In this document: positions 1 to 9,422 of the stretch, one piece after another
Numbering within the stretch: the stretch's first letter is position 1
How the letters are laid out: every line of letters starts with the position of its first letter
NCBI GenBank assembly: GCA_009823395.1
Contig: CM020511.1
Span: 9,956,001 to 10,020,000 of the forward strand
DNA from: Thamnaconus septentrionalis
Taxonomy: Eukaryota > Chordata > Actinopteri > Tetraodontiformes > Monacanthidae
Direction: 5' to 3'
DNA length: 64,000 nucleotides
Program-made: the position numbers and the translations under genes
Notes under the pieces: model-generated
Database searches by the model: none
The model's input: the letters and a program-made list of their open reading frames with translations, nothing else
What the model was told of the DNA's origin: nothing

Positions 1-314
1 TGTGGGTTTTGCTCACCAAAGGATGTGGTGGAGACTCTTGCAGTTATACTGAAAATGTTCGAGTTTCGTGTGTTACAATGGGGAACGGCATAATTGAGAA
101 ATTAATGGGATTTAGAAAGAGACGTCTAGAATGGAAATGGGCGAATGGCTGGAATGCATGGTGTGTCCTATAGGTGAAACTATCAACCCAATGACATTTT
201 CATCATTGTGCAGATGTTCTTATCTTGTCTCAATGCCATCTCTTGAGTCCAAAACTGATAAACTGTGTCATTACAAGGGTCAATCTTGTTTTGAGGAATC
301 ATTTTCCCAGTTAA

Positions 315-614
315 AGGTCCAGTGTGTAAAATATTTAAGGAAGCCTGTTCCATGCATTTCGTATTCAAGGCACTGCCAGGTGGGTTTGCTTAAAAATATG
401 GAGGTGCAAGATGGCAGCTAACTAGGATAAAGACTATTGGATGATTGCTCTATGTATATTCTCATATGTATGAGAACTGCTCTAAGCGTAGGGAAACCAA
501 ATTACTTTTATTGTACTGTGAGTATACACTTTTATTAAAGTATTTATGGGCAGTATGTAAAGATTTGACCAATATAAAAATCTTACATCAAGCCAAATTT
601 TGCACACTAGACCT
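315..614 (+). mobile_element. MITE-like element, family A, copy 1 (internally shortened)
   Basis: The left end AGGTCCAGTGTG and the right end, read on the other strand as AGGTCTAGTGTG, form terminal inverted repeats. The body shares long stretches with copies at 16256-16711 and 50447-50901, including the 'atggcagctaact' block and 'ttttattgtactgtgagta'. This copy is about 150 bp shorter because part of the left half is missing. It has no coding capacity and was presumably moved by another element's transposase. No clean target duplication is visible (TTAA on the left, GCAA on the right), so the superfamily is undecided. Its right end abuts a LINE fragment. Confidence 0.75.
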
Positions 615-617
615 GCA

Positions 618-826
618 AAATCTTTTAAAGATTTTTAAATCCAGACTCAAAACTCATCTGTTCACGATTGCCCACTCGCTTTAACTGCCTAGATTCTCGG
701 TTTATTATTTATTTATTTTTTCTGTATTGTTAATTGTGTGTGCTTAATTGTTGTTTTATTGCCTCTCTTTGTACAGTGTCCTTGAGAGTTTTGAAAGGCA
801 CTTTTAAATAAAATGTATTATTATTA
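618..826 (+). mobile_element. 5'-truncated LINE 3' end (L2/CR1-like)
   Basis: Codons at about 625-684 read FKSRLKTHLFTIAHSL and then stop. This resembles the extreme C-terminus of the ORF2 protein (endonuclease/reverse transcriptase) of fish L2/CR1-type LINEs. A 3' UTR follows, ending in 'gaaaggcacttttaaataaaatgtatt' and an ATT-rich tail, which is typical of such elements. Only the last ~200 bp remain, as expected from incomplete reverse transcription. The clade assignment is from memory of the family. A V-SINE was later inserted in its tail, so the tail continues after about 1207. Confidence 0.65.
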
Positions 827-1204
827 GGGCGCAGTGGTTGGCGCTGCCGCCTCACAGCAAGAAGGTCGTGGGTTCGATTCCGGGGCCCGGGCCTGGGACC
901 TTTCTGTGTGGAGTTTGCTTGTTCTCCCCGTGTCTGTGTGGGTTCTCTCCGGGTTCTCCGGCTTCCTCCCACACTCCAAAAACATGCATGTGAGGTCAAT
1001 TGAACATTCTAAGTTGGCCGTAGGTGTACATGTGAGTGTGAATGGTTGTTTGTTTCTCTGTGGCCCTGCGATGAACTGGCGACTTGTCCAGGGTGTCACC
1101 CTGCCTTCGCCCTAAGACAGCTGGGATAGGCTCCAGCAGACCCCGTGACCCTGAACAGGAATAAGCGGGTATAGAAGATGAATGAATGAATGAATGTATT
1201 ATTA

Positions 1205-1206
<2 letters not shown>
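812..1206 (+). mobile_element. Full-length tRNA-derived SINE (DANA/V-SINE type) with 14-bp TSD
   Basis: The element body is about 827-1192. The head is tRNA-like, with an A-box-like 'gcagtggttggc' at 831-842 and a perfect B box GGTTCGATTCC at 871-881, the internal RNA polymerase III promoter. The middle ('gtgtggagtttgc', 'ttctccccgtg', 'cttcctcccacactcc') matches the conserved core of zebrafish DANA and related V-SINEs as I remember them. The 3' part 'caggaataagcgggtatagaagatg' ends in GAAT repeats. Direct repeats AATGTATTATTATT at 812-825 and 1193-1206 are the target site duplication. The SINE is not autonomous and needs a LINE reverse transcriptase. ORFs across it on either strand are not genes. 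Confidence 0.9.
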
Positions 1207-1246
<40 letters not shown>

Positions 1247-1248
1247 TA

Positions 1249-1313
<65 letters not shown>

Positions 1314-1333
1314 CATCATTATTATTATTATTA
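1196..1333. repeat. (ATT)n microsatellite
   Basis: About 135 bp of nearly pure ATT/TTA repeats, with small interruptions near 1243-1255 and 1313-1320. It is continuous with the ATT tail of the LINE fragment at 618-826, so it probably grew from that tail. It yields meaningless poly-Ile ORFs on both strands. Confidence 0.95.
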
Positions 1334-1744
1334 AAATCTCTGTGACAAAAATAGAAATAAAGAAAGGGAAAATTATTTTATCAGAAAACATTTAAGACAC
1401 TGTCTTATGTTTTCTTTTTATGCAAAATACATAATTATAGTAAGTCGTCAGGCTTTATAATTCCATATTGGTTAACTCATTACGACCATTGCCTTGCCTG
1501 AAATTTTAAATTCAGAATCACAGGAAATACATCCTTTCCTCCATGAGGACTGGCAGCACCCAGAGGCCCTTGTGTGCTGGCATTAAAGAGTCAGATTAAG
1601 TCTCTGGTGAACATCCCTCCCCTGCAAGGCTTCCATATCCCACCTTCTCAGCCGAGAAAATTCAGGTTTAAAAATATGGCAACACTTCCTTTTGTTATAC
1701 TAAGCTGTTTGTGTTCCCTCTCTCTGTTTTTCACTTCCTTGTTT

Positions 1745-2000
1745 TCCTCAAATAACAACGGCTGCCACGACGAGCGGGCTGGAGGAGCGGAGAGAGGCAG
1801 GAAGCGGAAGCGGAAGAGAGGGAGGGGGGCGGAGCGCGGGACGACGGGGAAGCGCCGGGGCGCCGTCGGAGGGAGTGAGCGAGCGGCGGAGAGAGGACAG
1901 TAGGGAAAGTTTATAAGGCGTAGTTTGGGAGGAAAAACGCGTGAGAGGAGAAGCAGGGGAATCTGCGGTGGCCAGCTGCAAGAGGGGAGATAGCGGAGAA
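1745..2000 (+). promoter_or_regulatory. CpG-rich promoter-like block
   Basis: This is one of the few CpG-dense stretches in an otherwise AT-rich window. It has purine-rich GC boxes ('gaggggggcggagcg' near 1822-1836), repeated GGAAGCGGAAGCGG, and a weak TATA-like 'tttataagg' at about 1910. These suggest a CpG-island promoter or 5' UTR. Orientation is a guess: the + strand is favoured because the only credible exon (3498) is + and downstream. A perfect octamer ATGCAAAT lies just outside at 2074-2081. No coding start can be assigned. Methylation or CAGE data would decide. Confidence 0.4.
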
Positions 2001-2073
2001 AGGCTTTTAATTCTCAATCCCCACAGAGCCTTTGAAAATTACCAATCTTCTTATCACAGACGCAGGGCTGCTT

Positions 2074-2081
2074 ATGCAAAT
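2074..2081 (+). promoter_or_regulatory. Octamer motif ATGCAAAT
   Basis: A perfect POU/Oct-factor octamer lies within 'cttatgcaaattg', about 80 bp downstream of the CpG-rich block. An 8-bp match occurs often by chance; only the location makes it worth listing. Confidence 0.25.
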
Positions 2082-2177
2082 TGTTGTGGAGTGGAACGTT
2101 TAAACGGAAAATTACTCGACAGCGTTTTTTTTTCTCCCCCCCTCCCCCTCCACTCCCTCTTCCCGCTACCCCTCCTT

Positions 2178-2182
<5 letters not shown>

Positions 2183-2245
<63 letters not shown>
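2183..2245. repeat. (CT)n microsatellite
   Basis: 63 bp of uninterrupted CT repeats preceded by a C-rich pyrimidine run from about 2125. Together they make more than 100 bp of polypyrimidine, a candidate for triplex (H-DNA) formation. It lies just 3' of the promoter-like block. Confidence 0.95.
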
Positions 2246-2247
<2 letters not shown>

Positions 2248-2388
2248 GAACAGAAAAGCGTGTTTTGAGTCTCAGATAAGAAGATGAATTGCTCTCCCCC
2301 TGCTTTGAAGCGCGTCAGGATTTAAAGACTCCAGCCTCGGCTCTGGTCTAATGCCGCTTGCTCTTGCTGCCTTTGTAGCAGAAAACAG

Positions 2389-2391
<3 letters not shown>

Positions 2392-2431
<40 letters not shown>
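2392..2431. repeat. (GA)n microsatellite
   Basis: 40 bp of uninterrupted GA repeats lie 146 bp downstream of the CT tract, on the same strand. The two tracts are therefore inverted complements and could pair in a transcript or in single-stranded DNA. Confidence 0.95.
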
Positions 2432-2434
<3 letters not shown>

Positions 2435-2649
2435 CCCGGGGTGGGGTGGGGTGTGAAGGGGTTTGCGGGGTTGGGGAGAGAAAAGGCATTTCAAAACAAC
2501 ATAGATTTGCTGCTTCAACACGTCGTCACTGCCTGAGGAGACCAGGAAATGCAAATATTCCCCAGCGTGTACTCTTCTCTCTATTTACTTTCATGTTTTC
2601 ACTCAACAAAGTCAACACTCGCTCATTCAGACATGGCGAGTAATTGACA

Positions 2650-3497
2650 TGGGTGAATGAAGTTCATGGTGCATGGATAAACTGTTTGAAGCGTTTGAAA
2701 TCTAAATGTGGCCACTGGCAATATTCAAAAGTAAAGGGGGGAAACATGTGTTTAAGCACCTTTGTGATTGTGAGCGACTACAGCTGTGTAGCTTCGCATG
2801 GGTGTGACTGAGACTGGCATTCTGTAATCAGCCGAGTTTTCTTTCATTCATACCATAAATGCAAACTTTGAAAGACATTTATTAAAAAAAGAGAACAACA
2901 AATGCTGTGTTAAAAAAGGAAAAAATAAATGAATGAATGAATAAGAATTGGATTACCAAACTTGAAATATACAATATTCATTCAGAATTTAAAGCTGACA
3001 TACATGTGGGTTAGAAATTATAACAATTTTGAAAAAAAATAAGTGATGGAACACATTTGTGCATGTAAAATGTATTTGTAAGTTTTGTATTTTTTTTCTT
3101 CTTTTTGATATCACATGAGAAGCAGTCGTGTCCAGAAGAGCCACCACTTTCTAAGCTTACAACACCATTGCCTCATCTTAATGGCTCTCAGCTGGATGTT
3201 TCTCTTTTCTTTCTTTTTTTTCTGATATTACTCAGGGCATGTTAATGGAAAAAAAAATAAAAACTGCAAATATTTTTTTTTTCAACCAAAGAACCTTGAA
3301 AATGCAGCGGCTTCTGAGTGACTTGAGGCTTAATCAAATGAAACAAAAAAAAAAAAACAGCTTTCCTTGAATCTCATCAGCCCCTTGAGAGGACGGAAAT
3401 TTGAGTAAACATTGGCACCATAATTCGTCTCTTTCTTGGTGGGGTGCAGTGCAACGCTTGAACTCTGCGGTACTTACATAATTCCCTCTTCCCACAG
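2650..3497. other. AT-rich non-coding stretch upstream of the exon
   Basis: It contains short poly-A and poly-T runs and a small GAAT repeat (about 2929-2944). I see no exon or recognisable element. It probably represents intron before the 3498 exon; the polypyrimidine tract and CAG acceptor are at 3481-3497. Confidence 0.5.
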
Positions 3498-3593
3498 AGA
3501 CAGCTGAGGAAGAGGAAGTGCTACCTCCTGCTGGTCGGAACTATCGTCCTCATCATCCTTATCATCATCATCGCTGTATCCACGAGAAAATGA
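3498..3593 (+). CDS. Last exon encoding a C-terminal membrane anchor (t-SNARE/syntaxin-like), partial gene
   Basis: A strong acceptor ('ttccctcttcccacag') precedes an open frame of 31 codons and a TGA stop. The peptide starts RQLRKRKCYLLL, runs through one very hydrophobic segment rich in Ile, Leu and Val (about residues 9-27), and ends AVSTRK. A basic juxtamembrane cluster, a single span and a few residues beyond it is the layout of a tail-anchored SNARE such as syntaxins or TSNARE1-like proteins, which drive vesicle fusion after post-translational membrane insertion. The coiled-coil SNARE motif would be in earlier exons, which I cannot find here. A second frame is also open across this exon to a donor-like CAG|GTATTA at 3605-3613, so alternative use is possible. 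The family call is inference; the exon call is fairly strong. Confidence 0.55.
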   Translation, partial: RQLRKRKCYLLLVGTIVLIILIIIIAVSTRK

Positions 3594-3867
3594 GACGCAA
3601 CAAACAGGTATTACGAGTAATCATGTTGGATATTTGCCCCTTGACTGAGTTCATATTTTTATAGGCGGTTCCTTAAAAATGGTCTTGTTGGGAGAATCAG
3701 TTCTTCCGTTTGACACTTTTCACGTTAACGCTGTCTCTTGATGTTTTTAGTGGGGTTTCGATTTCCCCTTTCTTCACCCTGGCACTCTGTGAAACAATTC
3801 AGTATTTTAAAAAGTAACCTCTACACTTTCATTCGGGGGTATGACAAGGTACATTTTCATGAGCAAC

Positions 3868-4290
3868 TTTTTAAAGGGGCCGGATTATGGCCATTTTCGC
3901 AAAATACATTAATTAAGTAATACATTTATTTTGGTGGTCAGCTTCCAACAATAAACAAGGTTTGATTGGTCAGCAACTCCTAGTTTGAGCTGCAGAGGAC
4001 TTACAAAACAGATGTATCTCCCAATCAGCCTGAAGAGGATGCTAGCGCTAGCTAGCTAGCTAGTGATGAATATGACTGTAGCTTTAAGGTTGTGGGGGCA
4101 GTGACACCTTTCCCACATGGAAAAAAAGTAGCTTATTTCAGCACGTTAAGACAGAAAAAGCCAGTCCAGTCTATGTTTTCTAGATGGTATGACAAGTCTT
4201 TTTCTTATTTTTGTCGTATCAGTGCCGACTTGTGAAATTATAGCAAACACAGCTATCCCTTCCTAATGTTACTTGTCCAATACGTTGATG
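3868..4290 (+). mobile_element. MITE-like element, family B, copy 1
   Basis: The segment 'ggccggattatggccattttcgc ... tttattttggtggtcagcttccaacaataaacaagg' is matched on the opposite strand at 62285-62372. That the match is dispersed and inverted shows this is a repeat. The interior includes 'gctagcgctagctagctagctag' at 4041-4063, a self-complementary GCTA run. An AATAAA at 3950-3955 could serve as a poly(A) signal for the exon ending at 3593. No coding capacity. The right boundary is uncertain. Confidence 0.5.
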
Positions 4291-4839
4291 AGAGAAATCA
4301 AAAAGGAAGCAGGTACAAAGTGGGAACCTGTCAGAAGTTGCAGAGGAGTGCTTTCACAGTCATTTGCGGTGGCTGTATGTAAATGATGGAGGGGGAGGGG
4401 GGCACGAGTGGATGTGGGTTGGGATGGCTCCCTATCTCAATACTGCAAGCCTTCTGCGTGAACCAACATCATAAGTGGACTAAGTGGGTGAAAGAGCAGT
4501 TCCTCTGCTGTCTCCTACTGTCTTAACTATCTGCAGCAGGGACTAAAAGCCGAAGCCCTGGCAGCTTCTCTCCTCCTAATGCTCTCCGTGGTGCCTCAGG
4601 AAAATGTGGTAGCTGCTCGCAGACTCGTTCAGCGCTGCAGGCAGAGCAGGTACTGCAAAACCTTTATGAGTTGCACATTGTTTGGCGAGAAAAATCCCCC
4701 CATGCCGTGCACTGTGATGAAATTGGAACCGTTGACTCAGGTGTCAGTGAATTTATTGATGTTCAGTTGGTACGTTTGGTGCGTCAAATGTTTTTTTCAC
4801 ATTTAACATAAAATAGAAACACAACAACGTAGTGGCGTT
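4291..4839. other. Unassigned non-coding stretch
   Basis: No exon, RNA gene or repeat that I recognise. The ORF at 4579-4806 has no family features and no convincing splice context. Confidence 0.4.
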
Positions 4840-5155
4840 TAACAGAGGTGGGAAGTAACAAAGTGTTACAGTACTTTTTTCAGGTACCTGTACTTTACTT
4901 GAGTATTTCTTTTTCAACATTTTACTTCTACTCCCTACATTTTAACATAAATATTATTCTTTCATATTACTTCTTAAATTGGAAAAACATTGTTACTTAT
5001 GTGTTTAAAAAAAGTTTAAAAGATACAAATTCTGTTCAAATTTATGTATTTAATATTTATCATAGTTGTTGCTTAAAGTAGAGCGACTTGAAGTTGTGTA
5101 GCATATATACTTTTATATTCACTACTGTAGTATGTAGTGAATATAAAAGTGTAGC
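4840..5155. mobile_element. Probable MITE ending in a 17-bp perfect hairpin
   Basis: The left part ('gaggtgggaagtaacaaagtgttacagtac ... gtacctgtactttacttgagtat') resembles a common fish/vertebrate non-autonomous DNA transposon that I recall but cannot name reliably. The right part holds a perfect hairpin, arms 5109-5125 and 5134-5150 with an 8-nt loop. No protein is encoded. Confidence 0.4.
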
Positions 5156-6230
5156 TAAAGCCTGTAAAATTTTAAAATTCAAATACTTTTGTGAGGCTAA
5201 TCAAGCTTATTTGATTGGATATTGTGTTTTGTGTTTTATTCTGAATTTCCCTTGAAAGGGCGACACCAAAGAAACGTCCTCCTTGTTTGAAATATGACAA
5301 GGATGAGACGAGCGATTATCTTTATCCTGCGACATGGCACAACCCTTATGTCACATGGCGGCCATATGCACATAAAGCTCCAGCAGTGGGGAGTAATACC
5401 ACTTGCCATTTACATGTATCCAGTCAAAAACAGGGTTACACCACCTCCTGTCTGCATCCACTTTTTTTTTTTTTTCAGATTGGGCAAATTTAATCGTAAT
5501 GGAGCGTTTACATGACGTGATTTTAATTGGGTTGGCATTTAATCCGATTTACGTATGCTCTGTGAAAAGAAGCACCTATCAAGCCACATCCAACATTACA
5601 AATGAATAACCTTTCAATGCACTGAATGCATTCCAAATCAAACACGGAAAACGATTATTGTTGAATGCAGTGTGACTCATTAAGCTGTGAGATCAGTTAG
5701 CCTCTATTGATCTACCCTTTGATGGAAGGGCTTTTTATGACATTAAATTTGGTGCCCTCAACACACAACTTCCACCGTGTCACACTAAGACGACCACACG
5801 AATTCGAGCATCACATTGCCGCAAGGCGGAAAAGCTTGTCAAAGAATTTATTTTTTTTTCCTCCCCTTTCACTTGAGGTTCGATATTACATGTCTCTTTT
5901 TGCGCAAGTATTGATTGCCACCCATTTTCCATCCGGGAGGGAGGAGAGTGGAAATCCTGTGATCGAAGCCTTTTTTTTTTTTTTTTTTTTCTTTTCATAA
6001 AACAGCAGACTCCATCAATTTTCCGATGGCGACTGAACCTTGTTGAGGCTCGGCAGTCATTGACGGGTGACACACAGGTGGCCAGATACAATCCCCTTCC
6101 ATGACAAAGCGGTCGTAGTATTGCATACAGGCACAAACCCGACATTCCTTGCATGTGAAATATGTGAAGTTGTCAAGTTTAGCAAAAAGGATATATACAC
6201 TTATTTACACATTTCTTCACAATTCGTCTG
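5156..6230. other. Non-coding, repeat-like stretch
   Basis: It holds poly-T runs at about 5461-5476 and 5970-5990 and 'gcgtttacatgacg', a style of sequence seen in fish DNA-transposon relics. The overlapping ORFs at 5287-5609 and 5707-6154 are frames through these runs, without protein-like features. Confidence 0.4.
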
Positions 6231-6231
6231 T

Positions 6232-6262
6232 ATTAAAGGTCCAATGTGTAATTTTGGTAAAT
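6232..6262 (+). mobile_element. Fragment of family A MITE end
   Basis: 'attaaaggtccaatgtgtaattttgg' matches the left terminal repeat of the family A elements at 315, 16256 and 50447. The rest of the element is missing. Confidence 0.45.
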
Positions 6263-6319
6263 GTTTAATATACTGCCCATAAAAAAAAAAAATAAAAGTG
6301 AAATTTAACATTAATAAAT

Positions 6320-7545
6320 GGCTCTCACACTAACCTAACCCTCATACTGGTCACTGGAAGTTCAACAGGGTACCTCATAGCAAAGAACTCTCTGAGGATC
6401 TGAAAAAAGAATTGTTGCTCTACATAAAGATGACCGAGGCCATAAGAAGACACTGAGCTGCAGCACAGTGGCCAATACCATACAGCGAGTGAACATGACA
6501 GGTTTCACTCAGAACAGACCTTTCCAAGGTCGATCAAAGGAGTTGAGTGCACATGCTCAGCGTCATATTTTTAGACATTGTCTTTTAAAAATAGACATAT
6601 GAGCGCTGCCAGCATTGCTGCAGATGTTGAAGGGGTGAAAGGTCAGTCTTGTCAGTGCTCAGACCATACGCTGCACACCACATCAAATTGGTCGCATGGC
6701 TGTCATCCCAGAAGGAAGACGATGCACAATAAAGACAAATAGACTGGAGTACTGGATCCATGTCCTGTGGTCTGATGAGACCAAGATCAACTTATTTGGT
6801 TCAGATGGTGTTAAGCATGTGTGGCAGCAACCAGGTGAGGAATACAAACACAAGTGTGTCTTGCCGACAGTTAAGCATGGTGGTGGGAATGTCATGGTAT
6901 GGGGCTTCATGAGTGCTGCCAACACTGGAGAGCTACAATTAATTGATGGAACCATGAATGCCAACGTAGTGAGGCAGAGGATGATCCCCTTCCTGTGGAA
7001 ACTGGGCCGCAGGACAGTATTCCAAAACGATAACAAACCCCAAAAACACCTCCAAGATGACCAGTGCTTTGCTAAAGAAGCTGAGGTTTAAGGTGATGGC
7101 GTGGCCAAGCATGGTCTCCAGACATAAAACCTATTGAGCATCCGTGGGGCTTCCTCAAACGGAAGGTGGAGGAGAGCAAGGTCTCTAACGTCCACCATCT
7201 CCATGATATCATCATGGAGGAGTGGAGGAGGATTCTAGTGGAAACCTGTGGAGCTTTGATGAACTCCAGGCCTTAGAGGATAAAGGCAGTGCTGGAAAAT
7301 AATGTAGAATATTGACATTTTGGGCCCAAGTTTTGACATTTTCACTTAGGGGTGTACTCACATTTGTTGCCAGCAGTTTGGACATGTTTCGCAGTGTGTT
7401 GAGTTAGTTTTGATAGGACAGTAAATTTGCACTGTTATCCAAGCTGAATTTTGGCTACTTTAAATTGTGTCAAAGTGTCATTTCTTTAGTGTTGTCCGAT
7501 TAAAATATATAATTAAATATTTGCAGAGACATGAGGGATGCTGTC
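6320..7545 (+). mobile_element. Tc1-like DNA transposon fossil, 5' end missing
   Basis: The sequence from the 5' leader ('tcatactggtcactggaagttcaac') through the transposase region to the 3' tail ('ggggtgtactcacatttgttgccagcagtttgg') is the layout of a familiar fish Tc1 element. No 5' terminal inverted repeat is seen. The 3' end near 7545 is decayed and abuts a reversed family A MITE. Tc1/mariner elements move by cut-and-paste into TA sites, but this copy cannot encode its transposase. Confidence 0.9.
6350..7275 (+). pseudogene. Tc1 transposase pseudogene (DDE family)
   Basis: The frame at 6696-7091 carries LWSDETKINLFG with the first catalytic Asp at codon 27 (6774-6776) and FQNDNKPQKH with the second at codon 112 (7029-7031). 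After a stop at 7089-7091 and frame changes around 7100-7115, the sequence still reads INPIEHPWGFLKRKVEE. The third catalytic Glu codon is at 7136-7138. The N-terminal DNA-binding half (6350-6690) is broken by stops and frameshifts, and the stretch between it and the catalytic domain, near 6715-6750, looks shortened compared with intact family members. All three catalytic positions survive, yet the gene is plainly dead. Confidence 0.88.
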
Positions 7546-7552
7546 ACTTTCA

Positions 7553-7825
7553 GATCAAGGGTTTTGCTTCCAGTTAGCTGCCATCTTGCGCTGCCATATA
7601 TCTAAGGAAGCCTGGTGTGGACAATCCAGCTGCCTGACAGCGCGTTTTGTAATTAGAGTGACTGCTCGCGTCTTCAAGTACACCAACGAAAAGGAGGTGG
7701 ACGAGGTATAAAGGTCTGGGTGTGTAGGCCACCATAGCTCACTGGCAAGCTAAGGAGGGGGAGAGAGTGAAAGACACTGCAATCTAAGATGTAACCAGTT
7801 GATGTTGCTGTTTCAGAACTAGCTA
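7553..7825 (-). mobile_element. MITE-like element, family A, copy 2 (reverse, truncated)
   Basis: On the minus strand this reads 'ggctggattgtccacaccaggcttccttaga' and 'atggcagctaact', the same blocks found at 50650-50712 and 16480-16530. The half carrying the inverted-repeat end next to the Tc1 3' end is absent. No coding capacity. Confidence 0.65.
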
Positions 7826-9200
7826 CACACCTCCTACTACTACTACTACAAGTAGCTACACGAAACATGCATTTTTGAAATCACTCCACACTCACGTTTG
7901 TCTGGAATGTAGTTCCGGCTATGCACTCGCCTTGAAAATAGCTGTGTCGTGTCTCAAAGAGAATTTGATAGATGGAAGGCTCCTCCGAATCCCGCTGTTA
8001 AACCACCGCAGGATAAAGAAACGCAACGCCGCCTCGAAGGGATTCAATACTGTAGCATGCTACATAAAAGATATTTTGTTGTACTTTAGTGAGAGAGCTC
8101 TCTGTGTCATGCAAGCTTTCACGCCCACTGGGCCAACCGCTCTGACCCACAGCTTCGACCGTACGACGCTAAGCTATGGAGCAAAGGGCCTGCAAAAAAA
8201 AACCAACGTAGCTTAAGTGTCTGCACCATATATACATCACCCTGCTCTGTCAAAACATTGATAGCAACATACACAAACAGTAACGGCAAAACAAGCAGAT
8301 GCTCGGTCTAGTCCATTAGCATTTTTAAACATTGCATCCACAATATATTAAAATAAGTGAAGTCGTGCTCCAATGGTCAGACACTCTTATATTGTAGGTG
8401 ATCATTATGTCAATCTGCTACCTCCCCTCAGCTTCCCTGAGCTTCCTAGTGCCCTTCCGCTTGTTGTTTGGGTGTTCTGCCGCCAATTCTCTCTTTTCTG
8501 TGTGCTCCCAACCCTTTTATTTTACCCTTTACAACATGTGGAAACAACACTCACCACTGCCACTTCCTGCCCGTCACAGACCAGCACTCAAAATGAATCA
8601 GAGTGCTGGGTTTGCAACTGTTGCATATGCCCGCATAAAGAAACAGCTGCTAACATGTTCACCGTGCTCAATATAAAGGCGGTGATAGTTCTGTTCTTAC
8701 TACCCGCTGTTAGTGTTTGCAAATCAGTTTCAAGAAGGGCCTCAACCCGATCAGGACCATACTTTCGACAACATGGAGCGTTTTTCTGGCATACAGACTA
8801 TGGCGACGCGCTGCATGACATCAGACAAGAGGAAGGCGGAGTAGTAGTTGGGCTAACGAGTTACCTATGCCAACAACAGACGTGATGGACGACAACAATA
8901 ACATTGCCTTGCTAACCTCGGTTGTTGGGATATTTACATTTAAAAAACAGTTGGATGGAAGCCTTGACAAGAGCGCTGTTCTGTGTAATCTAAGAGTTTG
9001 CATTCCACCGCAGTTATTTCACCTAAATGCGAAACATGTACCAGGTAGTACTAGCACTGAAGCTAACAATAACGCCAGAATGGCAAACACAATCAAGCAG
9101 AGTCGCCAACTCAAACGTCGATATGCGGCTAAAATAGGATTACCGTAATTGTAATTAATTACAATGGCCATAATTAATTTGATTGTTTTAATCTTGTGTT
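7826..9200. other. Non-coding stretch with long but unconvincing ORFs
   Basis: The longest frame in the window (8373-8885, 170 aa) lies here. The protein has no recognisable domain; its hydrophobic runs come from pyrimidine-rich DNA, and the nearby sequence has features of a decayed DNA transposon ('catgacatcagacaagaggaag'). Not called as a gene. Confidence 0.4.
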
Positions 9201-9255
9201 TTAGTTTTGTGTAAATTGTGTTTTTTGATTAGCTGTCAGTGTTTCTGTCCTTCAG

Positions 9256-9422
9256 CAAATAGCTCTGAAAGTGATCCCAAATGTAGAGTGTGTATTCCAC
9301 AATCCAATGGAGCTGTGATAAATTTTAAGTGCTACATCCATAATGATGTTAAGGTAACAGTTCTTGGTATGGATGGCCCTTTAGTCGTCCTCTCCATCGA
9401 CGATCAATTGATCCATGAGTAG
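9256..9422 (+). CDS. Candidate terminal exon, unknown protein
   Basis: A reasonable acceptor ('tgtttctgtccttcag', ending 9255) precedes about 54 codons ending at TAG. The peptide begins NSSESDPKCRVCIPQSNG and ends DDQLIHE. Composition is protein-like, with mixed charge, spaced Cys and alternating hydrophobics suggestive of beta strands, and no low complexity. No family is recognised. No partner exon, ATG start or nearby poly(A) signal was found. It could be a relic of a transposon-encoded frame or chance. Confidence 0.2.

Noticed and set aside
871..881. Possible tRNA gene
   Set aside because: The B box is perfect, but the head cannot fold as a full tRNA and is followed by the SINE body with a target duplication.
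834..1115. 93-codon ORF on the + strand and 91-codon ORF on the - strand
   Set aside because: Both lie wholly inside the tRNA-derived SINE.
996..1391. 131-codon minus-strand ORF
   Set aside because: It is poly-Ile from the ATT microsatellite joined to antisense SINE sequence.
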